Positions 9,373 to 17,995 of a stretch of 64,000 nucleotides of DNA are shown piece by piece. The notes beneath the pieces were generated by a model. The model was not told where the DNA came from. It did not search any database and saw nothing but the letters and a program-made list of their open reading frames with translations. The number at the start of each line of letters is the position of its first letter. Position 1 is the first letter of the stretch. Source of the DNA: Porticoccus sp905181945 (GTDB lineage Bacteria > Pseudomonadota > Gammaproteobacteria > Pseudomonadales > Porticoccaceae). The stretch lies in NCBI RefSeq assembly GCF_047729555.1, contig NZ_CP159825.1, positions 1,364,001 to 1,428,000 of the forward strand, written 5' to 3'. The translations under genes and the position numbers were made by a program.

Positions 9373-9551
9373 CTACAAGCTTAATGCAAAGAAGATTTTA
9401 GAGTTCTGATGTACCATGCCAAGATATTTGATTAAAGTTTGAAGATTCGCAGCCAAAATAAAGCAAAGCCATCAGAAGCAGAAGCCCTGCGCTAAATATT
9501 AGCTCTTAAGCTCCGCATTAAACCAGTTTTTATGGAGAAACTTAAACACCA

Positions 9552-10742
9552 ATGCCAGATATTATTCCAGAAAATTCTATAGGGATTATAGTCCCAGAAA
9601 CAATAAATTTTGATGAGCCTTTAGAGTTAGCATGCGGGCGGGCGCTAGTCAGTTATCAGCTTGTCATAGAAACCTATGGGGAGCTTAATAGCGACAAGAG
9701 TAACGCTATTTTGATATGCCATGCCCTTAGTGGGTACCACCATGCTGCTGGCTATCATTCTGAAGATGACCAAAAACCAGGCTGGTGGAATAACCATATT
9801 GGCCCAGGAAAACCAATTGATACAAATCAATTCTTTGTGGTATGTCCAAACAATCTAGGAGGATGCCATGGCAGTACAGGTCCAAGCTCGATCAATCCAG
9901 AAACAAATGAAGCCTGGGGTGTCAATTTTCCTCCGCTAAGGGCTCGGGATTGGGTCAATAGTCAAGCAAGGCTTGCAGATAAACTAGGCATTAATCAATG
10001 GGCTGCTGTTATCGGCGGAAGCTTGGGAGGCATGCAAGCTATGCGTTGGGCTCTTGAGTTTCCAGATCGTGTCAGACATGTAGTAGTCATTGCCGCAGCA
10101 ATGAAACTCAGTGCGCAAAATATTGCCTTCAATGAAATGGCTAGAAATGCTATCAAGTCAGACCCTGATTTTAAAAATGGAAGTTTTATCAAAGAAAACA
10201 CCCAACCACGAAACGGGCTAGCATTAGCAAGAATGATTGGTCACATCACCTATCTTTCTGATGAAGAAATGGGAAATAAATTTGGCCGCACACTCAGTGC
10301 CGGCTCCTTTCAACAGGGACAATATACGCCTGTTGAATTTCAAGTAGAAAGTTACTTGCGCCACAAAGGTGATACTTTTTCTGAGAATTTTGACGCTAAT
10401 ACTTATATTTTGATGACAAAAGTCTTAGACTATTTTGATTTGGCTCGCGAGTATGACAATGATCCCGTCAAAGCGTTTAGTCACGCTAAATGCGATTTTT
10501 TAATAGTGTCTTTTTTGTCCGATTGGCGGTTTTCCTCAGAGCGTTCAGAGGAAATTGTTAGTGCGCTAATAGACGCAAAAAAGAACGTTTCATATGCTGC
10601 CATTACCTCCGATCTTGGACATGATGCGTTTTTGCTGCGAAATGAACGTTATGAAAAAATTCTTGCAGCCTATATGAGTCGCCTGCTCAAGGATCCAGAA
10701 AAACCCAAACACAGCGTCAATACGCCAGAGGCAGTGCTATGA
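9552..10742 (+). CDS. metX: Homoserine O-acyltransferase MetX
   Basis: Alpha/beta-hydrolase that acylates homoserine in methionine synthesis. The 396-residue protein has NLGGCHGSTGP near 100, the nucleophile elbow GGSLGGMQAMRWA near 155 (Ser), and a late Asp/His pair in SDWRFSSE and SDLGHDAFLL, completing the triad. The fold is the MetX type; whether the donor is acetyl- or succinyl-CoA cannot be read here, though Pseudomonas relatives with a metXW pair use succinyl-CoA. The stop overlaps metW (ATGA). The 179-base upstream space shows no riboswitch I recognise. Confidence 0.93.
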   Translation: MPDIIPENSIGIIVPETINFDEPLELACGRALVSYQLVIETYGELNSDKSNAILICHALSGYHHAAGYHSEDDQKPGWWNNHIGPGKPIDTNQFFVVCPNNLGGCHGSTGPSSINPETNEAWGVNFPPLRARDWVNSQARLADKLGINQWAAVIGGSLGGMQAMRWALEFPDRVRHVVVIAAAMKLSAQNIAFNEMARNAIKSDPDFKNGSFIKENTQPRNGLALARMIGHITYLSDEEMGNKFGRTLSAGSFQQGQYTPVEFQVESYLRHKGDTFSENFDANTYILMTKVLDYFDLAREYDNDPVKAFSHAKCDFLIVSFLSDWRFSSERSEEIVSALIDAKKNVSYAAITSDLGHDAFLLRNERYEKILAAYMSRLLKDPEKPKHSVNTPEAVL

Positions 10743-11356
10743 GCCTACGCACCGATCTTGAATTTATTCAAACCTGGATTGCGCCGAACAGCAGGATTTT
10801 AGATCTAGCCTGCGGTGACGGAACATTGCTTCAAAGTCTAAAAGCATCCAGTCAAATTGAAGGCTATGGGCTAGAGATTGATCCAGAAAAAATTACTGAA
10901 GCAATATCAAACAATGTAAATGTAATCGAAGCTGATCTCGATTCAGGGTTATCACAATTTTCAGATAACAGTTTTGACACTGTGGTAATGACCGAAGCCC
11001 TTCAGGCTATGCGGAATCCAGATCTTGTCCTAGATGAAATGCTGAGGATCGGAGAAAATTGTATTGTAACTTTTCCAAATTTTGGAAATTGGCAAACAAG
11101 GATTTTTCTGGCGACTCAGGGGCAAATGCCTGTAACCAAAAAGCTAAGCTACCAGTGGTATAACACCCCAAATATTCACTTCTGCACTGTCTCAGACTTT
11201 GAAGCTCTCTGCGCTGATAAAGGTATCCATATAGATAACAAGAAGTTTACTGCTGACCGTTTTCCTGGTGCCTGGTTAAAAACTTTGTGGCCTAATTTAT
11301 TTTCTGACACTGCTATTTATATGCTAAGCAAACATATCGGACCTAACAATGACTAA
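10739..11356 (+). CDS. metW: Methionine biosynthesis protein MetW
   Basis: Methyltransferase-fold protein that accompanies MetX and is needed for full homoserine acylation in several proteobacteria. The 205-residue protein has the SAM-like loop ILDLACGDGTLLQSL near 20, EADLDSGL near 60, FDTVVMTEALQAMRNP near 77 and the family block PNFGNWQTR near 114. It overlaps metX by 4 bases and the next gene by 8 bases, forming a tight methionine operon. Confidence 0.93.
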   Translation: MSLRTDLEFIQTWIAPNSRILDLACGDGTLLQSLKASSQIEGYGLEIDPEKITEAISNNVNVIEADLDSGLSQFSDNSFDTVVMTEALQAMRNPDLVLDEMLRIGENCIVTFPNFGNWQTRIFLATQGQMPVTKKLSYQWYNTPNIHFCTVSDFEALCADKGIHIDNKKFTADRFPGAWLKTLWPNLFSDTAIYMLSKHIGPNND

Positions 11357-11792
11357 TTTTAAACATTTATTGATTTTTTTTCTAATAGCGTTATCGACGT
11401 TTAGTGCCTCTGCGGAAGAAAAGCCCTATAAAGATATTGGGGAATATAGGGTTTTTTATAGCTCCTTCAACAGCAGCTTTATTCTTCCGGAAATCGCTAG
11501 TATTTACAGTATTGCGCGAGGCAAGGACAAAGGATTGGTAACCATTGCCATCACAAAATCTGACCAAATAGGAGGCAAGAAAGCCTTTGTTTCTGGAACT
11601 GCTACCAATATGCTCCAGCAGCAGCAAAAATTAAGCTTTATTGAAATTAAGGAAGGTGAGGCCACCTACTATTTGGCTCCATTTGAGTACTACAACGAAG
11701 ATTTTTTGACATTTAAAATTGAAATTATGACGGAGCCTAATAAACCAAGCCTCTTAGTGTCATTTCAAAATAAATTTTACTATGAAAAATAG
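11349..11792 (+). CDS. Exported DUF4426-family protein
   Basis: Function unknown. The 147-residue product has a signal peptide (KHLLIFFLIALSTFSASA, cleavage about residue 22) and a beta-rich periplasmic domain with EYRVFYSSFNSSFILPEIASIY near 32 and a tail QNKFYYEK. Proteins of this type follow metW in Pseudomonas relatives, which is the basis of the DUF4426 assignment. Its ATG lies inside the metW 3' end, so it is coexpressed with metXW. No catalytic motif is visible. Confidence 0.82.
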   Translation: MTNFKHLLIFFLIALSTFSASAEEKPYKDIGEYRVFYSSFNSSFILPEIASIYSIARGKDKGLVTIAITKSDQIGGKKAFVSGTATNMLQQQQKLSFIEIKEGEATYYLAPFEYYNEDFLTFKIEIMTEPNKPSLLVSFQNKFYYEK

Positions 11793-11833
11793 TGCCTGCT
11801 CCTTACATTTTTACAACCAAAGAATCCTGCAGC

Positions 11834-12421
11834 ATGAAAGTAATACTCGCAACTAGCAACGAAGGTAAACTAAAGGAATTTAAAAGATTATTTTTAAATT
11901 TGGATTTTGACGTAGAGCCACAATCAAAATTTAATGTTCCTGATGCTGTCGAAGATGGTCTAAGTTTTATTGAAAATGCGTTAATCAAGGCTCGTCATGC
12001 ATCGAAACTTACCGGTTTGCCTGCAATAGCAGACGATTCTGGTCTTGAAGTAGACTGCTTAAACGGGGCTCCTGGAATTTACTCCTCTCGTTTTTCTGGA
12101 AAAAATTCAACAGATGAGAAAAATATTTCGAAATTGTTATCGGCCTTGGTAAGTACACCCTTGTCTGAGCGTATTGCTCGATTCCAGTGCGTTATAGTTT
12201 ACATGCGACACCCCGAAGACCCCACCCCAGTTATTGCCCAAGGGGCTTGGAAAGGGCTGGTTGCTCTAAACCCACAAGGAGATCATGGTTTTGGTTATGA
12301 CCCTGTATTTTATCTTCCAGAGCTTAAATGTACCTCAGCCGAATTGGGGCAAGAAGAAAAAAATAAGATAAGCCATCGAGGCATAGCAATGACAAAATTG
12401 ATACAACAATTATCCCCATAA
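11834..12421 (+). CDS. rdgB: dITP/XTP pyrophosphatase RdgB
   Basis: House-cleaning nucleotide hydrolase (Ham1 family) that removes dITP, dXTP and ITP. From ATG 11834 the 195-residue protein reads MKVILATSNEGKLKEF, with SFIENALIKARHA near 50, ADDSGLEVDCLNGAPGIYSSRF near 68 and GFGYDPVFYLPE near 155, all family hallmarks. The frame is open upstream to 11792 but the alternative residues are not conserved. Same strand as metXW, with hemW nearby as in E. coli (rdgB-hemW). Confidence 0.95.
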   Translation: MKVILATSNEGKLKEFKRLFLNLDFDVEPQSKFNVPDAVEDGLSFIENALIKARHASKLTGLPAIADDSGLEVDCLNGAPGIYSSRFSGKNSTDEKNISKLLSALVSTPLSERIARFQCVIVYMRHPEDPTPVIAQGAWKGLVALNPQGDHGFGYDPVFYLPELKCTSAELGQEEKNKISHRGIAMTKLIQQLSP

Positions 12422-12489
12422 TTTAAAAAATCAACTGAATACATACTATTGTATAACGTACATAATTAAGCGTACTGAAAGGAGAAGCT

Positions 12490-13344
12490 GTGAAGAAAAC
12501 TGCAACATTACTGGTTAGCTGTCCGGACAAAAAAGGTATCGTGTCCTCAATTTCTAGTTTTCTTTTAACTCATAATGCCAATATCTTACATGCCAACCAG
12601 CATCTAGATACAGAAAACAATCTGTTTCTGATGAGGCTGGAATGGGATGTGACCGATTTCCAGTTATGTGAAAAAGAATTTCAACAGCATTTTCAATCAA
12701 TTGCCAGCCAATATGGCATGACATGGAAGTTACGATCAAGCCAAATTAAAACCAAGTTGGCCATTATGGTCTCTAAATACGACCATTGTTTGGCTGATCT
12801 ATTGTATAAACATAAAAATGGAGAATTAAATTGTGAAATTTCTGTAGTGATTAGCAACCATAAAGACACTGAAGCATTGGTAGGTTTTTATGAGATCCCT
12901 TTTCATCATATTGAGCTCAATCAATCTAATAAACAAGAAGCTGAGCAGGAACAATTTACACTATTTAAAAAATTCGATGTTGATCTAATAATTTTAGCTA
13001 GGTATATGCAAATTCTATCGCCAAAATTTATAGAAAAATATCCACAACAAATTATTAATATTCATCATTCGTTTTTACCTGCATTTGTTGGAGCAAAGCC
13101 CTATCATCGAGCCTATGAACGCGGAGTCAAACTAATTGGAGCTACCAGCCATTATGTTACGCAAGAGCTCGATGGAGGCCCAATTATTGAGCAAGATATT
13201 GCTCGTGTTTCTCATCGCGACCAAGTGGATGACCTAGTTCGAAGGGGGAAAGATTTAGAGCGAATTGTTCTTTCTAGAGCCGTGAGATGGCATATTGAAA
13301 ATAGAGTATTATTATATAAGAACAAAACAGTCATTTTTAATTAA
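12490..13344 (+). CDS. purU: Formyltetrahydrofolate deformylase PurU
   Basis: Hydrolyses 10-formyl-THF to formate and THF, balancing one-carbon pools. The 284-residue protein has an N-terminal ACT domain (VSCPDKKGIVSSISSFL, 8-24) and a formyltransferase-like domain with LARYMQILS near 167, the catalytic NIHHSFLPAF near 190 and ATSHYVTQELDGGPI near 218 ending in the catalytic Asp. Start is GTG at 12490 with AAAGGAGAAG just ahead. It splits the usual rdgB-hemW pair. Confidence 0.94.
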   Translation: MKKTATLLVSCPDKKGIVSSISSFLLTHNANILHANQHLDTENNLFLMRLEWDVTDFQLCEKEFQQHFQSIASQYGMTWKLRSSQIKTKLAIMVSKYDHCLADLLYKHKNGELNCEISVVISNHKDTEALVGFYEIPFHHIELNQSNKQEAEQEQFTLFKKFDVDLIILARYMQILSPKFIEKYPQQIINIHHSFLPAFVGAKPYHRAYERGVKLIGATSHYVTQELDGGPIIEQDIARVSHRDQVDDLVRRGKDLERIVLSRAVRWHIENRVLLYKNKTVIFN

Positions 13345-13382
13345 TTTAAGGTAATAGGGTCCAGAACATTGGACTAAAATCC

Positions 13383-14540
13383 ATGCAGTTTGCCGAACTA
13401 TCTCTTCCACCTCTTTCGCTTTATGTCCATATTCCATGGTGCATACGAAAATGTCCATACTGCGATTTTAACTCACATACTACCGACAAAAAAATCCCTG
13501 AAGAAGAATATCTGATAGCGCTAATCAAAGACCTTGACACAACATTAGACCACGTCCAAGGAAGGCAGCTTAGCTCAATTTTTTTTGGTGGAGGAACTCC
13601 CAGTTTATTTTCAGCCGACACTATTGGAAAAATTATTCAAGCAGCCAAGCTTCGTATTGGTTTTCATGCGGAGATAGAAATTACCTTAGAGGCCAATCCA
13701 GGGACATTTGAGCAAGAGAAATTTTCTGCCTATAGGAACCAAGGAGTTAATCGTTTGTCCATTGGAATACAAAGTTTTAATGATAACCAGCTAAAATCCC
13801 TTGGGCGCATTCATTCCTCTGAGCAAGCTATCGAGGCTGTTAAAAATGCAAGAATTGCTGGTTTTGACAACATAAATCTCGATCTAATGCATGGATTGTC
13901 AGGCCAGAATACAGCTGAGGCGCTTAATGATTTAATTTGTGCCATTAAGTTGGATCCCACTCATATTTCTTGGTACCAACTTACCATTGAGCCCAACACT
14001 GTGTTCTTCAACAAGCCTCCTATATTACCAACAGATATCATTCTTGAGTCTATCCAAAATAAAGGGGGGCAACTTTTATTAGATGCTGGTTACGAGCAAT
14101 ATGAAGTATCTGCCTATTGCAAGAACAATAGAAAATCTGTACATAATATGAACTACTGGGAGTTCGGTGACTACCTCGCAATTGGCGCTGGCGCACATGG
14201 AAAAATTTCTTTACCAAAAGAGAATAGGGTTATACGAATACAGAAAACTAGGTCGCCAGAAGATTATTTACGCAGAGAAGGGTCCTATGTATCTGCCTCC
14301 AAAGATATTGATATAAAAGAAATGTCTTTAGAGTTTATGATGAATGCACTGCGCCTTAGTCAAGGCGTTGATATCCGCACTTATGAAGACCGAACAGGGC
14401 TATCTGTCAATCAAATAGAACCTGTTTTAAGAAAACTAAAAGAACAAAAACTAATAAAAAATTCACGCGAAAAAATTTGTCCCACCAAAAAAGGTCATAT
14501 GTTTTTAAATTCTACACTTGAGGCATTCTTTGAAAAATAA
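13383..14540 (+). CDS. hemW: Radical SAM haem chaperone HemW
   Basis: Radical-SAM protein of the HemN family that binds haem and delivers it to respiratory proteins; it is not the oxygen-independent coproporphyrinogen oxidase itself. The 385-residue protein has YVHIPWCIRKCPYCDFNSH at 14-31 with the CxxxCxxC cluster motif lacking the fourth HemN cysteine, FFGGGTPSLF near 75 and RLSIGIQSFND near 128. It fits the haem- and oxidase-rich character of the window. Confidence 0.93.
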   Translation: MQFAELSLPPLSLYVHIPWCIRKCPYCDFNSHTTDKKIPEEEYLIALIKDLDTTLDHVQGRQLSSIFFGGGTPSLFSADTIGKIIQAAKLRIGFHAEIEITLEANPGTFEQEKFSAYRNQGVNRLSIGIQSFNDNQLKSLGRIHSSEQAIEAVKNARIAGFDNINLDLMHGLSGQNTAEALNDLICAIKLDPTHISWYQLTIEPNTVFFNKPPILPTDIILESIQNKGGQLLLDAGYEQYEVSAYCKNNRKSVHNMNYWEFGDYLAIGAGAHGKISLPKENRVIRIQKTRSPEDYLRREGSYVSASKDIDIKEMSLEFMMNALRLSQGVDIRTYEDRTGLSVNQIEPVLRKLKEQKLIKNSREKICPTKKGHMFLNSTLEAFFEK

Positions 14541-14555
14541 AACTTTAGTGCCCGA

Positions 14556-15259
14556 CTAGGTTTCCACAAGGGTAAGCATAAAATCTGCATTTATTAAATA
14601 TTGTTGTTCGATCTGCAGTACTGTTGCCATTAAAGAATTTTCAGCCAACCAGCCTTGAGAAAAACGCAAGGCTGTTCCTTATTTTTCTGCTAATGGCATA
14701 AAGGGCAGATCGCCTTCGGCTGGAAGTATGTGTTTAAATAACACAGCTAACTTAATTAATACCATTAGAGTCTTTTAGTCGAAGTGAGTGCATACTACTA
14801 AAATTCTTAAACTCCCCCATAGGGAATTTTTGTCTGTGGCCACGAACTAACAATCCTAAGAACTTCTGTTCAGATCTATTAAAGCCTTGCAAGTCAGAAT
14901 GCTCGACCAAGTACTGGTCATGTTTATTATATTGAGTATGCACAACACTTAACCCTGTCTCATGCAAACGTGTGGCCCCGCCCAAAAAATCCCTATCAGA
15001 TGAATTAAGGCCCCAGTCACCAAAACAGAAATCAAATAACAATATGACTATTTCTTTGACTTGTTCAGCATTTTATTGGCCAACTTCACTTCTCAGCATC
15101 ATGGCTGATATTGAGCACCCTCTAATGTGCTAAACGGTCCAGCAAATCATAGCTAACCTCTCTTAAGGCTCCAGCAGAAGTGCTCATATGCTTTATATCA
15201 AGAGAGTCAGATATTCCATAAAGAATAGTGAAACCAGGCGCAATCAAGAAACGACATCC
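14556..15259 (-). pseudogene. ppx: Decayed exopolyphosphatase (ppx) relic, C-terminal part only
   Basis: The minus strand carries the C-terminal part of a Ppx/GppA phosphatase broken into four or more frames. From 15259: PGFTILYGISDSLDI and GALREVSYDLLDRLAH, then TAG at 15122-15124. After a garbled part, a second frame gives EQVKEIVILLFDF, GGATRLHETGLSVVHTQYNK and EHSDLQGFNRSEQKFLGLLVRGHR (about 14800-15063), the HD-like domain. A third frame gives VLIKLAVLFKHILPAEGDLPF, a stop, then FSQGWLAEN and a final stop at 14556. The N-terminal ASKHA ATPase half is absent. Divergent ppx beside trxA-rho is the Pseudomonas arrangement, which supports the call. An intact-looking 96-codon piece (14752-15042) is only part of this relic. 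Confidence 0.85.
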
Positions 15260-15482
15260 TTGCTGCGGCTAAAGTTAACTCCTACTTATTTTTTATCTAA
15301 AATCAACTCATGTTGCATAATTATTTTTTGCAATCTTGTTGTTTGTGCCAAACAACCATAAAAACAGGCAATTGATGTTTGTTTGCTACCCAAGGCGAGT
15401 GTTATCATTAATGTGTTATTACCTTTGTATGTATGTATCTTTTGAAATTTAATCTACACACACTATATGGAGATTGCTAAAT

Positions 15483-15806
15483 ATGGACGATATCGTTCAC
15501 GTTACTGATACCAGCTTTGAAGATGACGTTTTAAACGCTGAGTTGCCTGTATTGTTAGACTTTTGGGCTGCCTGGTGCGGACCATGTAAAATGATTGCAC
15601 CAATGCTAGACGAATTAGCTACTGAGTATGCTGGCCGAATCAAAATCTGCAAAATGGATGTAGATGATAATTCTATTACGCCAAGCAAATTTAATGTTCG
15701 CGGTATCCCAACATTACTAATGTTTAAAGATGGAAATGTAGAAGCAACAAAAGTAGGCGCACTATCGAGGGCTCAGTTAGTTGAATTCATCGAAGGCAAC
15801 TTATAA
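15483..15806 (+). CDS. trxA: Thioredoxin TrxA
   Basis: Main cytosolic disulfide reductase. The 107-residue protein has FWAAWCGPCKMIAP with the WCGPC active site near 29-33 and the cis-proline motif RGIPTL near 73. ATG 15483 is chosen: GGAG lies 10 bases upstream and the start matches E. coli; a TTG at 15474 is in frame but too close to the SD. The 220 bases upstream (15260-15482) are AT-rich and hold its promoter; no other feature is recognised there. Confidence 0.97.
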   Translation: MDDIVHVTDTSFEDDVLNAELPVLLDFWAAWCGPCKMIAPMLDELATEYAGRIKICKMDVDDNSITPSKFNVRGIPTLLMFKDGNVEATKVGALSRAQLVEFIEGNL

Positions 15807-16010
15807 TTAATTGTGCGAACAACAAATTTTATCCTACGTTAATGTATTGCGATTTAATATTATCAAGCCTATACTTCTGACTTGCTGCAGTGCAAGAACC
15901 CCAAGATTGAGACAATCGCTATATTTCAACTAACCTTACTTTCGTCGGCAGAGCAGTTGCTTCTGACCAATATACTATTCAAATTTCAATAACCTTGTAT
16001 CCCTTTATTT

Positions 16011-17270
16011 ATGAATCTAACAGAACTTAAAACCAAACCCATTGATGAGCTCATAAGAATTGCTTCAGAAAATGGACTTGATAACCTAGCTCGCTCAAGA
16101 AAGCAGGATGTGATTTTTAGTATCCTCAAGCGCCATGCAAAAAGCGGCGAAGACATTTATGGCGAAGGTGTCCTAGAAATCCTACCTGATGGATTCGGCT
16201 TCTTAAGGTCATCAGATGCTTCATACCTAGCAGGGCCGGACGATATTTACGTGTCGCCAAGCCAGATTCGTCGATTTAATCTAAGGACCGGTGACTCCAT
16301 TGCTGGAAAGATCAGGCCTCCCAAAGAAGGCGAACGATATTTCGCCATGCTTAAACTAGATGAAATTAATTTTGATAAGCCTGAAGATGCACGGAATAAG
16401 ATTTTATTTGAAAATCTCACCCCCTTATTTCCGGATGAGCGTTTGGTCCTAGAATCAGGCAATGGGTCTACAGAAGATCTTACTGGTCGTATTATTGATC
16501 TGGTCTCACCGATTGGCAAGGGTCAACGAGGGCTTATTGTAGCGCCGCCTAAAGTAGGCAAAACCATAATGATGCAGCACACAGCACAGGCTATTATTCG
16601 TAATAATCCGGAATGCCATATCATTGTGTTGCTTATCGATGAAAGACCGGAAGAAGTTACAGAAATGCAGCGGACTGTTCGAGGAGAAGTGGTTGCTTCA
16701 ACCTTTGATGAGCCACCTTCTCGACATGTCCAAGTAGCTGAGATGGTAATAGAAAAAGCAAAAAGATTAGTAGAGCATAAGAAAGATGTTGTAATTCTGC
16801 TTGATTCTATTACTCGTCTTGCTAGAGCGTATAATACCGTCCAGCCCTCTTCTGGAAAAGTTCTAACAGGTGGTGTTGATGCTCATGCCCTAGAGCGTCC
16901 AAAGCGATTTTTTGGCGCAGCAAGAAATATCGAACAAGGCGGGAGTTTGACAATCATAGCTACTGCGTTAGTCGAAACTGGGTCAAAGATGGATGAGGTG
17001 ATCTACGAAGAGTTCAAGGGAACAGGCAACCTTGAGCTTCACCTTGACCGAAAAGTATCTGAAAAACGAGTCTATCCTGCAATAAATATTCGCAGGTCTG
17101 GCACACGTCGTGAGGACCTGCTAATGGTTGAAGACGATCTACAAAAAGTTTGGATTCTTCGCAAATTATTGCATAGCATGGAAGATTCAGATGCTATTGA
17201 ATTTCTGATCGACAAGCTAAAAGGCTCAGAAACCAACGATAAGTTTTTCCTTTCCATGAAACGAAAATAG
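16011..17270 (+). CDS. rho: Transcription termination factor Rho
   Basis: Hexameric RNA-dependent ATPase that ends transcription. The 419-residue protein has the N-terminal domain (MNLTELKTKPIDELI), the RNP1-like DGFGFLRS near 62, Walker A PPKVGKT near 180, LLIDERPEEVTEM near 208 (Walker B region), and the Q/R-loop blocks LDSITRLARAYN near 264 and TGGVDAHALERPKRFFGAARN. Length equals E. coli Rho. The 204-base leader after trxA may serve autogenous control as known in E. coli, but no specific element was identified. Confidence 0.97.
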   Translation: MNLTELKTKPIDELIRIASENGLDNLARSRKQDVIFSILKRHAKSGEDIYGEGVLEILPDGFGFLRSSDASYLAGPDDIYVSPSQIRRFNLRTGDSIAGKIRPPKEGERYFAMLKLDEINFDKPEDARNKILFENLTPLFPDERLVLESGNGSTEDLTGRIIDLVSPIGKGQRGLIVAPPKVGKTIMMQHTAQAIIRNNPECHIIVLLIDERPEEVTEMQRTVRGEVVASTFDEPPSRHVQVAEMVIEKAKRLVEHKKDVVILLDSITRLARAYNTVQPSSGKVLTGGVDAHALERPKRFFGAARNIEQGGSLTIIATALVETGSKMDEVIYEEFKGTGNLELHLDRKVSEKRVYPAINIRRSGTRREDLLMVEDDLQKVWILRKLLHSMEDSDAIEFLIDKLKGSETNDKFFLSMKRK

Positions 17271-17302
17271 GAATTTTTGGATCATTATTTTAGTTTGAAA
17301 TT

Positions 17303-17938
17303 TTAGGGAGAGAGCCGAGAAATTATCCATCCCTTCTCGCCCAGTAAGTACTGGAACCGGTCGTGAAGGCGCAATTCACCTCCTTGCCAGAATTCAATTT
17401 CAGCAGGAACCACTCTATAGCCGCCCCAAAAATCAGGGCAGGGTACCTCCATGTTGGTATACTTTTTTTCTATGCAGCTATATTCGTCCTCGAGAGCTGC
17501 CCGAGAAAATAGTTTACTACTTTGCTTTGAGGCCCATGCTCCTAGCTGGCTAGCTCTAGGGCGCTTTCTGAAATAAATAAGTGACTCATTTTCAGATATT
17601 TTCTCTACCTTTCCGCCCACAATGACTTGACGGTCAAGAGAAAACCAAGGAAATAGAAGACTGACATTTGGGTTGCCCTCCATCTCAAGAGCCTTGCGGC
17701 TCCCAAAGTTTGTATAAAATATAAAACCTTGTTTATTGACACCTTTCAGCAGAACCGTGCGCTGCCATGATTTCCCAACAGGATCGACCGTTGCCAGTGA
17801 CATTGCAGTAGGATCAGGTAGCTGTGAATTTAGCGCCTGATCCATCCAATAAGAAAATTGATCTATAGGACACCCTTTCAAAGATTCCTTGGTCAAAGAA
17901 TCGTATTGATATTCTCGACGAGTACCTTCAATCGACAT
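17303..17938 (-). CDS. pdxH: Pyridoxamine/pyridoxine 5'-phosphate oxidase PdxH
   Basis: FMN oxidase that makes pyridoxal 5'-phosphate. The 211-residue protein has RREYQYDSLTKESL at the start, PTAMSLATVDPVGKSWQRTVLLKG near 41, RQVIVGGKVEKIS near 103, SRAALEDEY and PDFWGGYRVVPAEIEFWQGG near 168, and the C-terminal RLSP, all conserved in PdxH. Convergent with rho over 32 bases; upstream gene serA runs the same way. PLP supply matches the adjacent PLP enzyme SerC. Confidence 0.95.
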   Translation of the reverse strand: MSIEGTRREYQYDSLTKESLKGCPIDQFSYWMDQALNSQLPDPTAMSLATVDPVGKSWQRTVLLKGVNKQGFIFYTNFGSRKALEMEGNPNVSLLFPWFSLDRQVIVGGKVEKISENESLIYFRKRPRASQLGAWASKQSSKLFSRAALEDEYSCIEKKYTNMEVPCPDFWGGYRVVPAEIEFWQGGELRLHDRFQYLLGEKGWIISRLSP

Positions 17939-17995
17939 TTAGACTCTCCAGGGCGTACAGCTATCTTCACCCAACATGAACGACGGGTAGGTTAT

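Noticed and set aside
9373..9551. A 24-codon lipoprotein-like frame on the minus strand (MALLYFGCESS)
   Set aside because: Too short, no ribosome site, flanked by stops; treated as chance.
9373..9551. Possible SAM riboswitch ahead of metX
   Set aside because: No SAM-I or SAM-II core or terminator pairing could be recognised by eye.
14752..15042. A 96-codon minus-strand ORF that looks like a small standalone gene
   Set aside because: Its sequence is the middle of the Ppx C-terminal domain, and matching blocks continue on both sides in other frames, so it is part of a pseudogene.
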